Source of the DNA: Flavobacterium sp.
GTDB lineage: Bacteria > Bacteroidota > Bacteroidia > Flavobacteriales > Flavobacteriaceae
DNA length: 64,000 nucleotides
Direction of reading: 5' to 3'
Assembly: GCF_027484705.1 (NCBI RefSeq)
Contig: NZ_JAIXSL010000012.1
Location: forward strand, 62,001-126,000
The position numbers and the translations under genes were made by a program. Of this stretch, positions 52,471 through 60,811 are shown in pieces. A model generated the notes under the pieces. That model was not told where the DNA came from, did not search any database, and worked only from the letters and a program-made list of their open reading frames with translations. Position 1 is the stretch's first letter, and each line of letters starts with the position of its first letter.

Positions 52471-52502
52471 TTGTCAACTTGCTGAAAAAAGAATTATTTT
52501 TA
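52471..52502 (+). promoter_or_regulatory. Possible recA promoter
   Basis: TTG (52471-52473), 21 bp, TATTTTTA (52495-52502), a near match to TAnnTTTG, 33 bp before ATG 52535. No palindromic LexA-like box is seen. Confidence 0.35.
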
Positions 52503-52534
52503 CGCCAAATAAGTACAATATAAACCACGGAAAG

Positions 52535-53539
52535 ATGAGTTCAGAAAAAGAGGCAAAATTAAAAGCACTACAGCTAACCCTTGACAAATTAGATAAAACT
52601 TACGGAAAAGGAACCGTCATGAAAATGGGCGACAAAGCCGTAGAGGAAGTGGAAACCATTTCCTCAGGATCGCTAGGTCTGGATTTGGCTTTGGGCGTCA
52701 ACGGTTATCCAAAAGGAAGAATCATAGAAATATACGGGCCTGAATCTTCAGGTAAAACCACGCTGACCTTACACGCGATTGCAGAAGCTCAAAAAGCAGG
52801 CGGGATTGCTGCGTTTATCGATGCGGAACACGCGTTCGATAGAAACTACGCGGAAAAATTAGGCGTCGACATCGAAAACCTGATCATTTCACAACCGGAC
52901 AACGGAGAACAGGCTTTGGAAATCGCAGAAAACCTGATCCGTTCGGGAGCGATTGATATTGTCGTGATTGACTCGGTGGCGGCTTTGACCCCAAAAAGTG
53001 AAATCGAAGGCGAAATGGGTGATTCCAAAATGGGATTGCACGCACGTCTGATGTCGCAGGCTTTGAGAAAACTAACAGGAACGATCAGCAAAACGCATTG
53101 TACGGTATTTTTCATCAACCAATTGAGAGAAAAAATCGGCGTGATGTTCGGAAACCCTGAAACAACCACCGGTGGAAATGCGTTGAAATTCTACGCTTCC
53201 ATTCGTTTGGATATTCGTCGTTCCTCGCAAATCAAAGAAGGCGACAATGTGATTGGAAACAGAACTAAAGTGAAAGTCGTCAAGAATAAAGTCGCACCGC
53301 CATTCAAAACCGCGGAATTCGACATCATGTACGGCGAAGGTGTTTCTAAAACCGGAGAAATCTTAGATTTGGCGGTTGAATTTGAAATCATCAAAAAAGC
53401 AGGATCCTGGTTCAGCTACGGAGAAACCAAATTAGGACAAGGACGCGATGCGGTGAAAGTACTGATCAAAGACAATCCGGAATTAGCTGATGAAATCGAA
53501 CAAAAAATAAAAGCTTACATCAAAGAGCAAAACGCTTAA
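52535..53539 (+). CDS. recA: Recombinase RecA
   Basis: 334 residues from ATG 52535 ([20 protein letters not shown]); the frame extends upstream across the promoter, but this is the usual start. Walker A is [16 protein letters not shown] (about 65-80), Walker [13 protein letters not shown], and [16 protein letters not shown] and [20 protein letters not shown] are conserved. It forms filaments on single-stranded DNA for homologous recombination. A strong terminator follows. It lies between two PlsC genes with which it has no functional tie. Confidence 0.98.
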   Translation: MSSEKEAKLKALQLTLDKLDKTYGKGTVMKMGDKAVEEVETISSGSLGLDLALGVNGYPKGRIIEIYGPESSGKTTLTLHAIAEAQKAGGIAAFIDAEHAFDRNYAEKLGVDIENLIISQPDNGEQALEIAENLIRSGAIDIVVIDSVAALTPKSEIEGEMGDSKMGLHARLMSQALRKLTGTISKTHCTVFFINQLREKIGVMFGNPETTTGGNALKFYASIRLDIRRSSQIKEGDNVIGNRTKVKVVKNKVAPPFKTAEFDIMYGEGVSKTGEILDLAVEFEIIKKAGSWFSYGETKLGQGRDAVKVLIKDNPELADEIEQKIKAYIKEQNA

Positions 53540-53544
53540 AAATT

Positions 53545-53570
53545 AAAACCCGATTCGTTCGGGTTTTTTT
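53545..53570. terminator. Bidirectional terminator after recA
   Basis: AAAACCCGA (53545-53553) pairs with TCGGGTTTT (53559-53567) around a 5-nt loop, followed by TTT. It overlaps the end of the converging plsC copy by two bases. Confidence 0.85.
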
Positions 53571-54312
53571 ATGCCTTCAAAAGTTGGTCGTGGATGACTG
53601 CTCTGACTTCTTCCTTAACTTCTTTGATGTCCTTTTTGTTCTCGATGGTTTTGCCTGCAGTCGGTACAGGTTTGTGAATGAAAACACGCATCAGACCGGG
53701 ACTGCCACTCATAAAAGTATACGAAAATCTTTTTTTGTTGTCCATGAAAGTCATTGGAACAATAGGGATTTGATGCTCGATGGCGAGCCGGAAAGCACCG
53801 TCTTTGAATTCGTCGAGCACTATTGATTCGTCTGCTGGCACACCTCCTTCAGGAAAAATGCAAATGCTCAATCCTTGGTTCAGGCGTTTTTCGGCGCGGT
53901 TGAAGACTTCCATGCGACTTCTGGAACTTTTCCGATCGACTAAAATACAGGTGCGTTTGTAGAAAAAGCCAAACAACGGAATTTTCGCGAGTTCCACTTT
54001 TCCGACAAAGACAAATGGATTTCTGACTACCGCCAGCGTCAGCATAATGTCGGTCATTGAAGTGTGGTTGGCGACGAACATATAGCTTTTGTTCATTTCA
54101 ATCTCAAAGTCTGCATCCACTTTATAATAGAATCCGCAAGTGAACAGGATGAATTTGGCCCAAATACGCGCCATCACAAAAAAGTACGGATACCAGGTTT
54201 CACGAAGAATCGAAACCACCAAAAAAGGGAACATCACCAGAATCGGAATGGCCATCATGATGTAGAACCAGATGCGCCACAGAACCCAAAAGATTATTTT
54301 AAATATTTTCAT
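53569..54312 (-). CDS. plsC: 1-acyl-sn-glycerol-3-phosphate acyltransferase, second copy
   Basis: 247 residues with hydrophobic N-terminal segments (about 5-35). NHTSMTDIML is the HX4D motif and FPEGGVPADESIV is motif III, lacking the usual Thr-Arg of FPEGTR. It differs clearly from the copy at 51368, so the two are old paralogues, perhaps with different acyl acceptors or donors. Convergent with recA. Confidence 0.9.
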   Translation of the reverse strand: MKIFKIIFWVLWRIWFYIMMAIPILVMFPFLVVSILRETWYPYFFVMARIWAKFILFTCGFYYKVDADFEIEMNKSYMFVANHTSMTDIMLTLAVVRNPFVFVGKVELAKIPLFGFFYKRTCILVDRKSSRSRMEVFNRAEKRLNQGLSICIFPEGGVPADESIVLDEFKDGAFRLAIEHQIPIVPMTFMDNKKRFSYTFMSGSPGLMRVFIHKPVPTAGKTIENKKDIKEVKEEVRAVIHDQLLKA

Positions 54313-54381
54313 TCCCTCAAAAGTAAGAATTCAATCCTTATTTTTAGCAAATCATTTACCTTTGCCAAAATTTAACAGACC

Positions 54382-55362
54382 ATGTCCAAAATACTCACAG
54401 GAATCCAAAGCACCGGAACGCCGCATTTAGGGAATTTGCTCGGAGCCATCATTCCGGCGATTGCATTGTCGAATGATCCCAACAACGAATCGTTCCTGTT
54501 CATAGCCGATTTGCACGCCGTGACCCAAATCAAAGACGGCAATCTTTTACGCCATAACAATTACAGTACGGCCGCCGCTTGGTTGGCTTGCGGACTCAAC
54601 ATCGACAAAGTAGTTTTCTATCGTCAGTCCGACGTGCCGCAAACCGCAGAATTGTCTTGGTATCTGAGTTGCTTTTTCCCATTCCAGCGATTGACTTTGG
54701 CGCATTCCTTTAAGGATAAGGCCGATCGTCTTGAGGATGTGAATGCAGGTTTGTTTACGTATCCGATGCTCATGGCTGCGGACATTTTATTGTATGACGC
54801 GGAATTTGTTCCGGTTGGAAAAGACCAGTTGCAGCATATTGAAATCACACGCGACGTCGCTTCCAGATTCAACCATCAAATGGGAGAAACTTTCGTGTTG
54901 CCTGAAGCCAAAACCGACGAGCAAACAATGTATGTTCCGGGAACCAACGGAGGGAAAATGAGCAAATCTGCCAATAACATCATCAACATCTTTCTTGATG
55001 ATAAAGCGTTGCGCAAACAAGTCATGTCGATTGAAACCGACAGCACGCCTTTGGAAGAACCGAAAAACATGGAAACCTGTAAAATCTTCGCGATTTATAA
55101 ACTGCTCGCCACTGAAGCACAAATCAAAGCGATGGAAGTGAATTATGCCAACGCCAACCGCGATTATGGTTACGGCCATGCGAAACAAGCGTTGTTCGAA
55201 CTCATTGTCGAGAAATTCAAAACCGAGCGCGAAACGTACAATCATTATATGAACAACCTCCCAGAAATTGAAGCCGCTTTACTCAAAGGCGCGGCAAAAG
55301 CACAAGCTGTTGCGAATGGCGTGTTGGCTCGTGTGCGTGAAAAATTGGGCTTTCGCGGTTAA
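54382..55362 (+). CDS. trpS: Tryptophanyl-tRNA synthetase
   Basis: 326 residues. The HIGH-equivalent is STGTPHLGNLLGAI (about 9-22), the KMSKS loop is GGKMSKSANNIINIF (about 192), and MLMAADILLYDAEFVPVGKDQ is characteristic of the family. It charges tRNA-Trp. The 69-bp gap before it contains no second gene. An 'acgcggat' hairpin repeat lies directly behind it. Confidence 0.97.
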   Translation: MSKILTGIQSTGTPHLGNLLGAIIPAIALSNDPNNESFLFIADLHAVTQIKDGNLLRHNNYSTAAAWLACGLNIDKVVFYRQSDVPQTAELSWYLSCFFPFQRLTLAHSFKDKADRLEDVNAGLFTYPMLMAADILLYDAEFVPVGKDQLQHIEITRDVASRFNHQMGETFVLPEAKTDEQTMYVPGTNGGKMSKSANNIINIFLDDKALRKQVMSIETDSTPLEEPKNMETCKIFAIYKLLATEAQIKAMEVNYANANRDYGYGHAKQALFELIVEKFKTERETYNHYMNNLPEIEAALLKGAAKAQAVANGVLARVREKLGFRG

Positions 55363-55374
55363 CAAACAATATAA

Positions 55375-55444
55375 AATTGGAACGCGGATTCCACAGATTA
55401 AATCAGCGCTAATCCGCTTAATCCGTGACATCCGCGTTTCAATT
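55375..55444. repeat. 'acgcggat' dispersed repeat, copy 3, forming a hairpin
   Basis: AATTGGAACGCGGAT (55375-55389) pairs over 15 bp (one wobble) with ATCCGCGTTTCAATT (55430-55444) around a 40-nt loop that holds further 'aatccgc' units. It separates converging trpS and dprA and overlaps the dprA stop codon. It could serve as a terminator for both. Confidence 0.7.
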
Positions 55445-56543
55445 AAATTGCCTCAAAATATTTTCCAGGCAACGGACGAACCACACCTTTAAGTTCCATA
55501 TTCAATAAAATTCCTGAGATTCTGAAAATCGGAAAATCGCATTCTAGCGCAATGTAATCAAGCATTTCTTTGCCGTTCTTCAGAAGGAAATCGTATACTT
55601 TCTGTTCGTCGTCTTCAAGGGTGACAAACAATTGTTTTTGGATGGGCTTCGATGTGGTTTCCAAATCCCAATTCAGATGGTAAATCAAATCCGCGGCCTC
55701 GGTAAGCAATTGCGCCTTTTGGGTTTTGATCAAATTGTTGCAACCCTGACTGTACGTATCGGTAATTCTGCCCGGAACCGCAAACACTTCACGGTTGTAT
55801 CCATTGGCCATATTCGCCGTGATGAGTGAGCCGCCTTTATCGGCAGATTCAATCACAATCGTCGCTTCAGAAAGGCCTGCAACAATGCGGTTGCGGCGTA
55901 TGAAATTCTCACGTTCAGGATTTGAGGAACTCCAGAATTCAGTCATAAAACCTCCGTTTTCTTCTATTTTAGTTGCATATTTTTTATGCGCTTTCGGATA
56001 AATCTGGTTGAGTCCATGCGCCAAAACACCGATAGTCTGCAGTTGGTTTTCGATTGCGGCCTGATGTGCGGCAATGTCTACGCCGTAAGCAAAACCGCTC
56101 ACGATGATAGGGTCGAGTGGTGCTAAATCGGAGATGAGTTTTTTACAACAATCAATGCCATACGAACTCACTTGTCGCGTGCCGACTATGCTGATGATTT
56201 TTCTGTTGTTGAATTGGATGTTGCCCGATGAAAAAAGCAAAACCGGTGCATCGATGCAATGTTTGAGGCGCTCCGGATAATCTTCGTCAAGATAGTAGGA
56301 AACTTTGATGTTGTTTTGCTCAATAAAACAAAGTTCCGCTTCGGCTTTCGCAAAAATCGTTTTATCTTTGAGCTTTCCCAACAGGAAACTTCCGATGCCA
56401 TGGATGGAATCGAGTCCTGAAGTTTTAGGATTGAAAATCGATGCCGGTTCCGGGCAATGGGTCAGCAGTTTTTTGGCGATGATATCGCCCACGCCTTCCA
56501 CTTTGAGCAAGGCTAATACATAAAATAAATCTTCGTGGCGCAT
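55443..56543 (-). CDS. dprA: DNA-processing protein A (DprA/Smf)
   Basis: 366 residues from ATG 56543 (MRHEDLFYVLALLKVEGVG); the frame extends upstream but without family similarity. An N-terminal helix-hairpin-helix-like segment (GVGDIIAKKLL) is followed by the Rossmann core: IISIVGTRQVSSYG, VSGFAYGVDIAAHQAA, GGFMTEFWSSSNPERENFIRRNRI and VFAVPGRITDTYSQGCN. The C-terminal 70 residues are the winged-helix DML1-like domain. DprA loads RecA onto incoming single strands during transformation. Its presence is general and does not prove competence. Confidence 0.96.
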   Translation of the reverse strand: MRHEDLFYVLALLKVEGVGDIIAKKLLTHCPEPASIFNPKTSGLDSIHGIGSFLLGKLKDKTIFAKAEAELCFIEQNNIKVSYYLDEDYPERLKHCIDAPVLLFSSGNIQFNNRKIISIVGTRQVSSYGIDCCKKLISDLAPLDPIIVSGFAYGVDIAAHQAAIENQLQTIGVLAHGLNQIYPKAHKKYATKIEENGGFMTEFWSSSNPERENFIRRNRIVAGLSEATIVIESADKGGSLITANMANGYNREVFAVPGRITDTYSQGCNNLIKTQKAQLLTEAADLIYHLNWDLETTSKPIQKQLFVTLEDDEQKVYDFLLKNGKEMLDYIALECDFPIFRISGILLNMELKGVVRPLPGKYFEAI

Positions 56544-56609
56544 ACTAAATAATTGAAACTGAAAAGTATAAAATTTATCGCGATTGTTAATAAAAATTGT
56601 GAATAAAAT

Positions 56610-56639
56610 TTTGCCACCGTCAGTCATTGTATAACTTTG
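56610..56639 (+). promoter_or_regulatory. Promoter of the HU/SPOR gene, giving an almost leaderless mRNA
   Basis: TTTG (56610-56613), 18 bp, TAACTTTG (56632-56639). The ATG at 56645 begins only 5 bp after the -7 element, so the transcript should start within a few bases of the start codon. Confidence 0.65.
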
Positions 56640-56644
56640 TCGCT

Positions 56645-57607
56645 ATGAAAATTGAGCATTACATTTCACAACTCCTATACCGTCATCAGTGTGTTACTGT
56701 TCCGGGCTTCGGCGCTTTTCTGACCGAATTCCGATCGGCGCATTTGCATGAAAACACCAATTCTTTTTACCCGCCCAAAAAAGTCATTTCGTTCAATGCG
56801 CATTTGAAAAACAATGACGGATTGCTCGCCAACCATATCGCAGGAATCGAAAAAACCACTTACGAAAATGCAGTAGCTTCAATCGAAAGTGAAGTCGTAA
56901 TCTGGAATTCCATCCTTCAGGTGAACGAAAAATTCACGTTGAAGAATATCGGCGAACTTTCGTTAAACTCAGAAAAAAACCTGGTGTTCACACCCTCTGA
57001 AAATATCAATTACCTTAAAGAATCTTTCGGACTGAATTCGTTTGTTTCCCCTGCGATCAAAAGGGAACAATACAAACAGGAAGCTGAAACGTTCTACAAA
57101 GAAGAAGTTGTTGAGGTTGCCGCACCGGAAAAAGAAGTCATCGCTTTAGAACCCGAAACGAGAAAAAGCAGAGGTTATTTAAAATACGCCGCGATTCTTG
57201 TAGCTGCTTTGTCTGTTACAGGTTCGATAGGTTTCAAATTATACCAGAACCACATCGACGAGCAGACGCTTTTGGTGGAAACTGCGGTGCAAAAAGAAGT
57301 ACAGAATAAGATTCAGGAAGCGACTTTCATGATTGACAATACTTTGCCGGCCGTAACGCTTACCGTCAAATCGGAAAAACTGTCGTATCACATTGTGGCC
57401 GGTGCTTTCAGAAATGAAGAAAACGCCCAGAACATCTACAATGACTTACTAAAATCAGGATTCAAAGCACGCCGCATTGCGCCAAACAACCACGGATTAT
57501 TCCCGGTTTTATACGGCAGTTACGCTACGAATGCCGAAGCGCAGGAAGCCATGAAGAAAATTCACGAAACCAATCCCGATGCTTGGTTGCTCGTAAAAAC
57601 ACTATAA
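56645..57607 (+). CDS. HU/CCDC81-like and SPOR-domain membrane protein
   Basis: 320 residues from ATG 56645 (MKIEHYISQLLYRHQCVTVP). The N-terminal 130 or so (VPGFGAFLTEFRSAHLHENTN, then FTLKNIGELSLN and the NYLKESFGLNSF block) are the bacterial HU-CCDC81 pair of domains. One transmembrane helix lies near 180-200 (YAAILVAALSVTGSIGF). A periplasmic SPOR domain (about 246-320: YHIVAGAFRNEENAQNIYND to AWLLVKTL) binds denuded glycans at division sites. It may link a cytoplasmic DNA- or filament-binding part to septal peptidoglycan; the role is inference. Confidence 0.88.
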   Translation: MKIEHYISQLLYRHQCVTVPGFGAFLTEFRSAHLHENTNSFYPPKKVISFNAHLKNNDGLLANHIAGIEKTTYENAVASIESEVVIWNSILQVNEKFTLKNIGELSLNSEKNLVFTPSENINYLKESFGLNSFVSPAIKREQYKQEAETFYKEEVVEVAAPEKEVIALEPETRKSRGYLKYAAILVAALSVTGSIGFKLYQNHIDEQTLLVETAVQKEVQNKIQEATFMIDNTLPAVTLTVKSEKLSYHIVAGAFRNEENAQNIYNDLLKSGFKARRIAPNNHGLFPVLYGSYATNAEAQEAMKKIHETNPDAWLLVKTL

Positions 57608-57614
57608 AATATAT

Positions 57615-57637
57615 CCCGCAACCCGCGGGTTTTTTTA
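57615..57637 (+). terminator. Intrinsic terminator after the HU/SPOR gene
   Basis: CCCGC (57615-57619) pairs with GCGGG (57625-57629) around a 5-nt loop and is followed by seven Ts. Confidence 0.7.
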
Positions 57638-57648
57638 TGCCTTGTGAG

Positions 57649-57656
57649 TATCTTTG
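57649..57656 (+). promoter_or_regulatory. -7 element of the thioesterase gene
   Basis: TATCTTTG (TAnnTTTG), 14 bp before ATG 57671, directly behind the previous terminator. Its location argues against the GTG at 57644 as the start. Confidence 0.5.
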
Positions 57657-57670
57657 CAAAAAAGAAAAAC

Positions 57671-58180
57671 ATGCATCCGAAACATCCTTCAGAATCCCTG
57701 ACCATCTTGACGGATTTGGTTTTGCCGAGCGAGACCAACCCATTAAACAATCTTTTCGGTGGTGAATTGCTCGCCAGAATGGACCGCGCAGCCAGTATTG
57801 CTGCCAGAAGACATTCGAGAAGAATTACGGTAACGGCTTCTGTAAATCATGTCGCTTTCAACCGAGCGATTCCGTTGGGAAGTGTTGTGACTGTGGAAGC
57901 TAAAGTTTCCAGAAGTTTCAAAAGCTCGATGGAAATTTACCTCGACGTTTGGGTGGAAGACCGGGAATCAGGCATCCGAAGCAAAGCCAATGAAGCGATT
58001 TATACGTTTGTAGCGGTGGATGATATGGGTCGACCTGTTGAGGTTCCACCCGTCATTCCGGAAACAGACTTAGAAAATGAACGCTTTGTGGGTGCGCTGC
58101 GCAGAAAACAATTGAGTTTGGTGTTGGCAGGGAAAATGAAACCACATGAAGCTACGGAATTGAAGGCTTTGTTTGAGTAA
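57671..58180 (+). CDS. Acyl-CoA thioesterase (hotdog fold)
   Basis: 169 residues. NPLNNLFGGELLARMDRAASIAA carries the family's catalytic Asp in GGELLARMD, VTASVNHVAFNRAIPLGSVV the second conserved block, and EAIYTFVAVDDMGRP the end of the hotdog domain. It hydrolyses acyl-CoA in the cytoplasm. Start chosen as the ATG after the -7 element rather than the GTG at 57644. The 58187-58208 tail region holds a 'gcaaagacgcaaag' motif. Confidence 0.93.
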   Translation: MHPKHPSESLTILTDLVLPSETNPLNNLFGGELLARMDRAASIAARRHSRRITVTASVNHVAFNRAIPLGSVVTVEAKVSRSFKSSMEIYLDVWVEDRESGIRSKANEAIYTFVAVDDMGRPVEVPPVIPETDLENERFVGALRRKQLSLVLAGKMKPHEATELKALFE

Positions 58181-58252
58181 AATATAGCTCGCAAAGACGC
58201 AAAGAAAATCAAAACAACAACTTTTTAGTGGCGCTGCGTTTTGTCGATAAAA

Positions 58253-59509
58253 CTAAAGCTTCAAAAACTTCATGTTTTGCATCACGCCATCAATCTTCAG
58301 TTGCAAAATATAAGGGCCTGTTTTTAAATTTGAAATGGCTATTTTCAATGATTTTTCGTTTGCTGGATTTCCTTTTTCGGTTACAACAGTTTGTCCTAAA
58401 GCATTGATGATGGAGTAATTTCCGTCGAAAGTTCCATCATAAGAAACGGTAATCAAATCGCTACCTGGATTCGGATACAGTTTGATTTTATTTCCAACAG
58501 TAAACGAACTGTTGCCCAAGAAAGGCGCTGTGATTTCATTCGAAGTAGCGGAACAATTATTTTGTGAAACCACGCAATAATAAACGCCTTGTATGGTAGG
58601 GACGTAAGTTTGTTCTGTCGCACCTGGAATCAGTCCGCCGTCCAAATACCATTGATAAGATTCAAAGGTTTGCGTTGTGGTCAGCGATGCATTGCCATAA
58701 ACAATCTCCGCAACGGGTAGGTTGATTTCTGTCAGTGTAATCGTATTGTTAGCATTCGTATTGCCAACAATATCGCTCGTAGTTCCGAACCTGCAATCAA
58801 GATCTGCCGGACTGCTCAAAACCGTTGGTAAAACCGTATGTGTTCCTGTCAGTGAAGCATCAAATTTATTGAGTTTGTTATTTCCCCACGAAGAAACATA
58901 ATAATTTCCGCAGCGGTCTCTTGTAATGCCGTCGCAATTGCTCAGTGTTGTTGCCAATACTGTCGAAGTCACGTTGGTGGTTAAATCGATAGCCATAATC
59001 GGAGCGTTGCTTCCCCAAGTGACGTAGACGCAGCGGTTGTTTTCCCCATCGTAAAGAATTCCGTTTGGGGTTTTGGCCAATCCGGTAGCTAGGGTTGTAA
59101 ACGAAACCGCATTCACATCGATTTTAAAAATTTTCTTCGCTGAAAAATCCGTCGCATACAAATTATTATTGCCGTCCGAGGTTAGTCCGTTTAAAAAAGT
59201 GGCATTCAGATTTAAGGTAAAAACATTCGACCCTGAAGTCAAATTATAGCCTCGAATAAATCCGCCTTCACAAGAATACAGCACATCGCCAAGAATTTCG
59301 ATGCCATAAGGACCCGATGGAATTCCGGTGACAAAATTACTCAACGTTCCATTTTCACTTCTTGCGAGGATGGTTCCGTTTCCTTTATTTCCAATCAGCC
59401 ATCTTGTGTTGGTTGCGTCCCATTCGATACTTTCCGGGCCGTTTAAGGTTTGCGAAAAAGTCACGCTGCATTGCAGTATACACACCAAAAGGAATAAAGT
59501 TTTTTTCAT
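58253..59509 (-). CDS. Secreted beta-propeller protein with type IX sorting domain
   Basis: 418 residues with a signal peptide (MKKTLFLLVCILQCSVTFSQ). An SMP-30/NHL-like six-bladed propeller (about 20-260) with repeated NGL/NGI/DGI blades is followed by an Ig-like segment (SYQWYLDGGLIPGATEQTYV) and a type A C-terminal sorting domain from KLYPNPGSDLITVS to KIDGVMQNMKFLKL. It should be exported through the Sec and type IX systems to the cell surface or medium. Substrate or ligand unknown. Confidence 0.93.
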   Translation of the reverse strand: MKKTLFLLVCILQCSVTFSQTLNGPESIEWDATNTRWLIGNKGNGTILARSENGTLSNFVTGIPSGPYGIEILGDVLYSCEGGFIRGYNLTSGSNVFTLNLNATFLNGLTSDGNNNLYATDFSAKKIFKIDVNAVSFTTLATGLAKTPNGILYDGENNRCVYVTWGSNAPIMAIDLTTNVTSTVLATTLSNCDGITRDRCGNYYVSSWGNNKLNKFDASLTGTHTVLPTVLSSPADLDCRFGTTSDIVGNTNANNTITLTEINLPVAEIVYGNASLTTTQTFESYQWYLDGGLIPGATEQTYVPTIQGVYYCVVSQNNCSATSNEITAPFLGNSSFTVGNKIKLYPNPGSDLITVSYDGTFDGNYSIINALGQTVVTEKGNPANEKSLKIAISNLKTGPYILQLKIDGVMQNMKFLKL

Positions 59510-59525
59510 AAGGAAGCTATTGAAA

Positions 59526-60791
59526 TTACATATTAAACAACCAGGTTGCCGGATTGCTGTAAGTTGTATTTTGAGAAATTGTAAATTTTAATACGGTTTT
59601 ACCACTGTCACCATTGGTTCTGATGCGGCCGATGGTTTGCTTGGTGGATACTTTGTCGCCTTTGCTCACACTCACGCTGCTGAGGTTTTGATAGACCGTA
59701 AAATAATCCCCATGCTGAATCATCACGGCTTTGTTGACCGGCGAAAGCACCATGACGCTGATCACTTCACCACCAAAAACGGCTCGGGCAGAAGCACCTT
59801 GATCGGTCGTAATTTCAACGCCACTGTTGTGCACAATCAACGTCTTATAAACCGGATGCGGTTGGTCGCCATAACCTAAAGAAACAAATCCTTTTTCTAC
59901 AGGCCACGGCAATTTTCCTTTGTTAGCCCTGAAATTATTAGCAATCAATTGCCCTTCTGAAGTCAAGACGATTTTGGTCGAGGTTTCGGTAGCTTTAGTT
60001 TCGGCGGCAGTCGTTGTTTTCGGGCTCGCTTTGGCTACAGCAGCGGCCGTTTTCTTGTTCGCGGCGGCAATTGCGGCTTTCAGCAATTTCTGGATTTGGT
60101 TGTCGATGTTGCGCGTTTCCTGTTGTTTTTTCTTGATTTCGGCTACAATCTGTTTTTTGTCTTTTTTGATTGATTGTGCGAGTTCCTGTTGCACGAGCTT
60201 TTCTTTTTCTAAAGCGATGCGTTCCTTCTCATTTTCTTCGATGAGCTTTTGCTTTTCGGTTTTCTGGACGCCGATTTTCTGGTTGAAATTTTCGAGTTCC
60301 TGTGATTTCTCCTGAATTTCCTCGCCTTGCGTTTTTCTGTAACTCGCGTATTGCTTCATGTATTGCGCGCGTTTGTAGGCCTGAAGGAAGTTTTGCGAAG
60401 ACAACAAAAACATCGCGCGGCTTTGCTCCGAACGGCTTTTGTAAGATTTCAGAATCATCTCGGCATAATCTTCCTTGAGCAACACCAATTCTTTTTTAAG
60501 ACGGTTGATGTTGATCTGGTTGATGTACATATCATTGTTGAGCAACTTGGTTTGCTTCTCGGTCGTATTGATGAGTTTTTGTTTGAGTTGGATTTTTTCA
60601 GTCTGGATTTTAAGCGCCTTGACCACCGTTTTTTCTTTCGATTGTACGCTCTCCAACTGGTTTTGCTTCTCCTGAATTTCACGCAGGATCTGGGCTTTGC
60701 GTTGCTCCAGTTTTTCCTGCTGGCTTGTCGGCTGGCTCCACATCAAGGAAGTCACCAACAGCAATAAAAGGCTAAGTATGCGTTTTGACAT
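59526..60791 (-). CDS. Degenerate M23 (EnvC-like) peptidoglycan hydrolase activator
   Basis: 421 residues from ATG 60791 (MSKRILSLLLLLVTSLMWSQ, signal peptide). Two long coiled coils (about 25-240) lead to a LytM/M23 domain (about 315-418: LIVHNSGVEITTDQGASARAV, VMIQHGDYFTVYQNL). The usual ligands HxxxD and HxH are changed (HNSGVE, and QHGDYFTVYQN lacks the second His), so the domain probably lacks zinc protease activity and acts as an amidase activator like EnvC. It lies at the end of a leftward operon with DUF4292 and TPR genes. Confidence 0.9.
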   Translation of the reverse strand: MSKRILSLLLLLVTSLMWSQPTSQQEKLEQRKAQILREIQEKQNQLESVQSKEKTVVKALKIQTEKIQLKQKLINTTEKQTKLLNNDMYINQININRLKKELVLLKEDYAEMILKSYKSRSEQSRAMFLLSSQNFLQAYKRAQYMKQYASYRKTQGEEIQEKSQELENFNQKIGVQKTEKQKLIEENEKERIALEKEKLVQQELAQSIKKDKKQIVAEIKKKQQETRNIDNQIQKLLKAAIAAANKKTAAAVAKASPKTTTAAETKATETSTKIVLTSEGQLIANNFRANKGKLPWPVEKGFVSLGYGDQPHPVYKTLIVHNSGVEITTDQGASARAVFGGEVISVMVLSPVNKAVMIQHGDYFTVYQNLSSVSVSKGDKVSTKQTIGRIRTNGDSGKTVLKFTISQNTTYSNPATWLFNM

Positions 60792-60811
60792 AATATTAAG
60801 TTTAGGCAAAG

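Larger units (their letters stand above)
52100..52534. other. 435-bp intergenic region between plsC and recA
   Basis: The longest gene-free stretch of the window. It holds a 10-bp perfect palindrome AGCAGCTGCT at 52187, a small GCAG-aaaaa-CTGC hairpin followed by a T-run (52214-52241), the long hairpin at 52290-52378, and a CAACC...GGTTG hairpin with a T5 run near 52397-52435. No frame of convincing coding character was seen. Confidence 0.7.

Noticed and set aside
52460..52534. LexA/SOS box upstream of recA
   Set aside because: No palindrome matching known LexA operators is present near the probable promoter.
52463..52534. N-terminal extension of RecA from an upstream ATG
   Set aside because: It would cover the predicted promoter, and conserved RecA sequence begins at [12 protein letters not shown].
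57644..57670. GTG start for the thioesterase
   Set aside because: It lies before the -7 element TATCTTTG, and the ATG at 57671 fits the family start.
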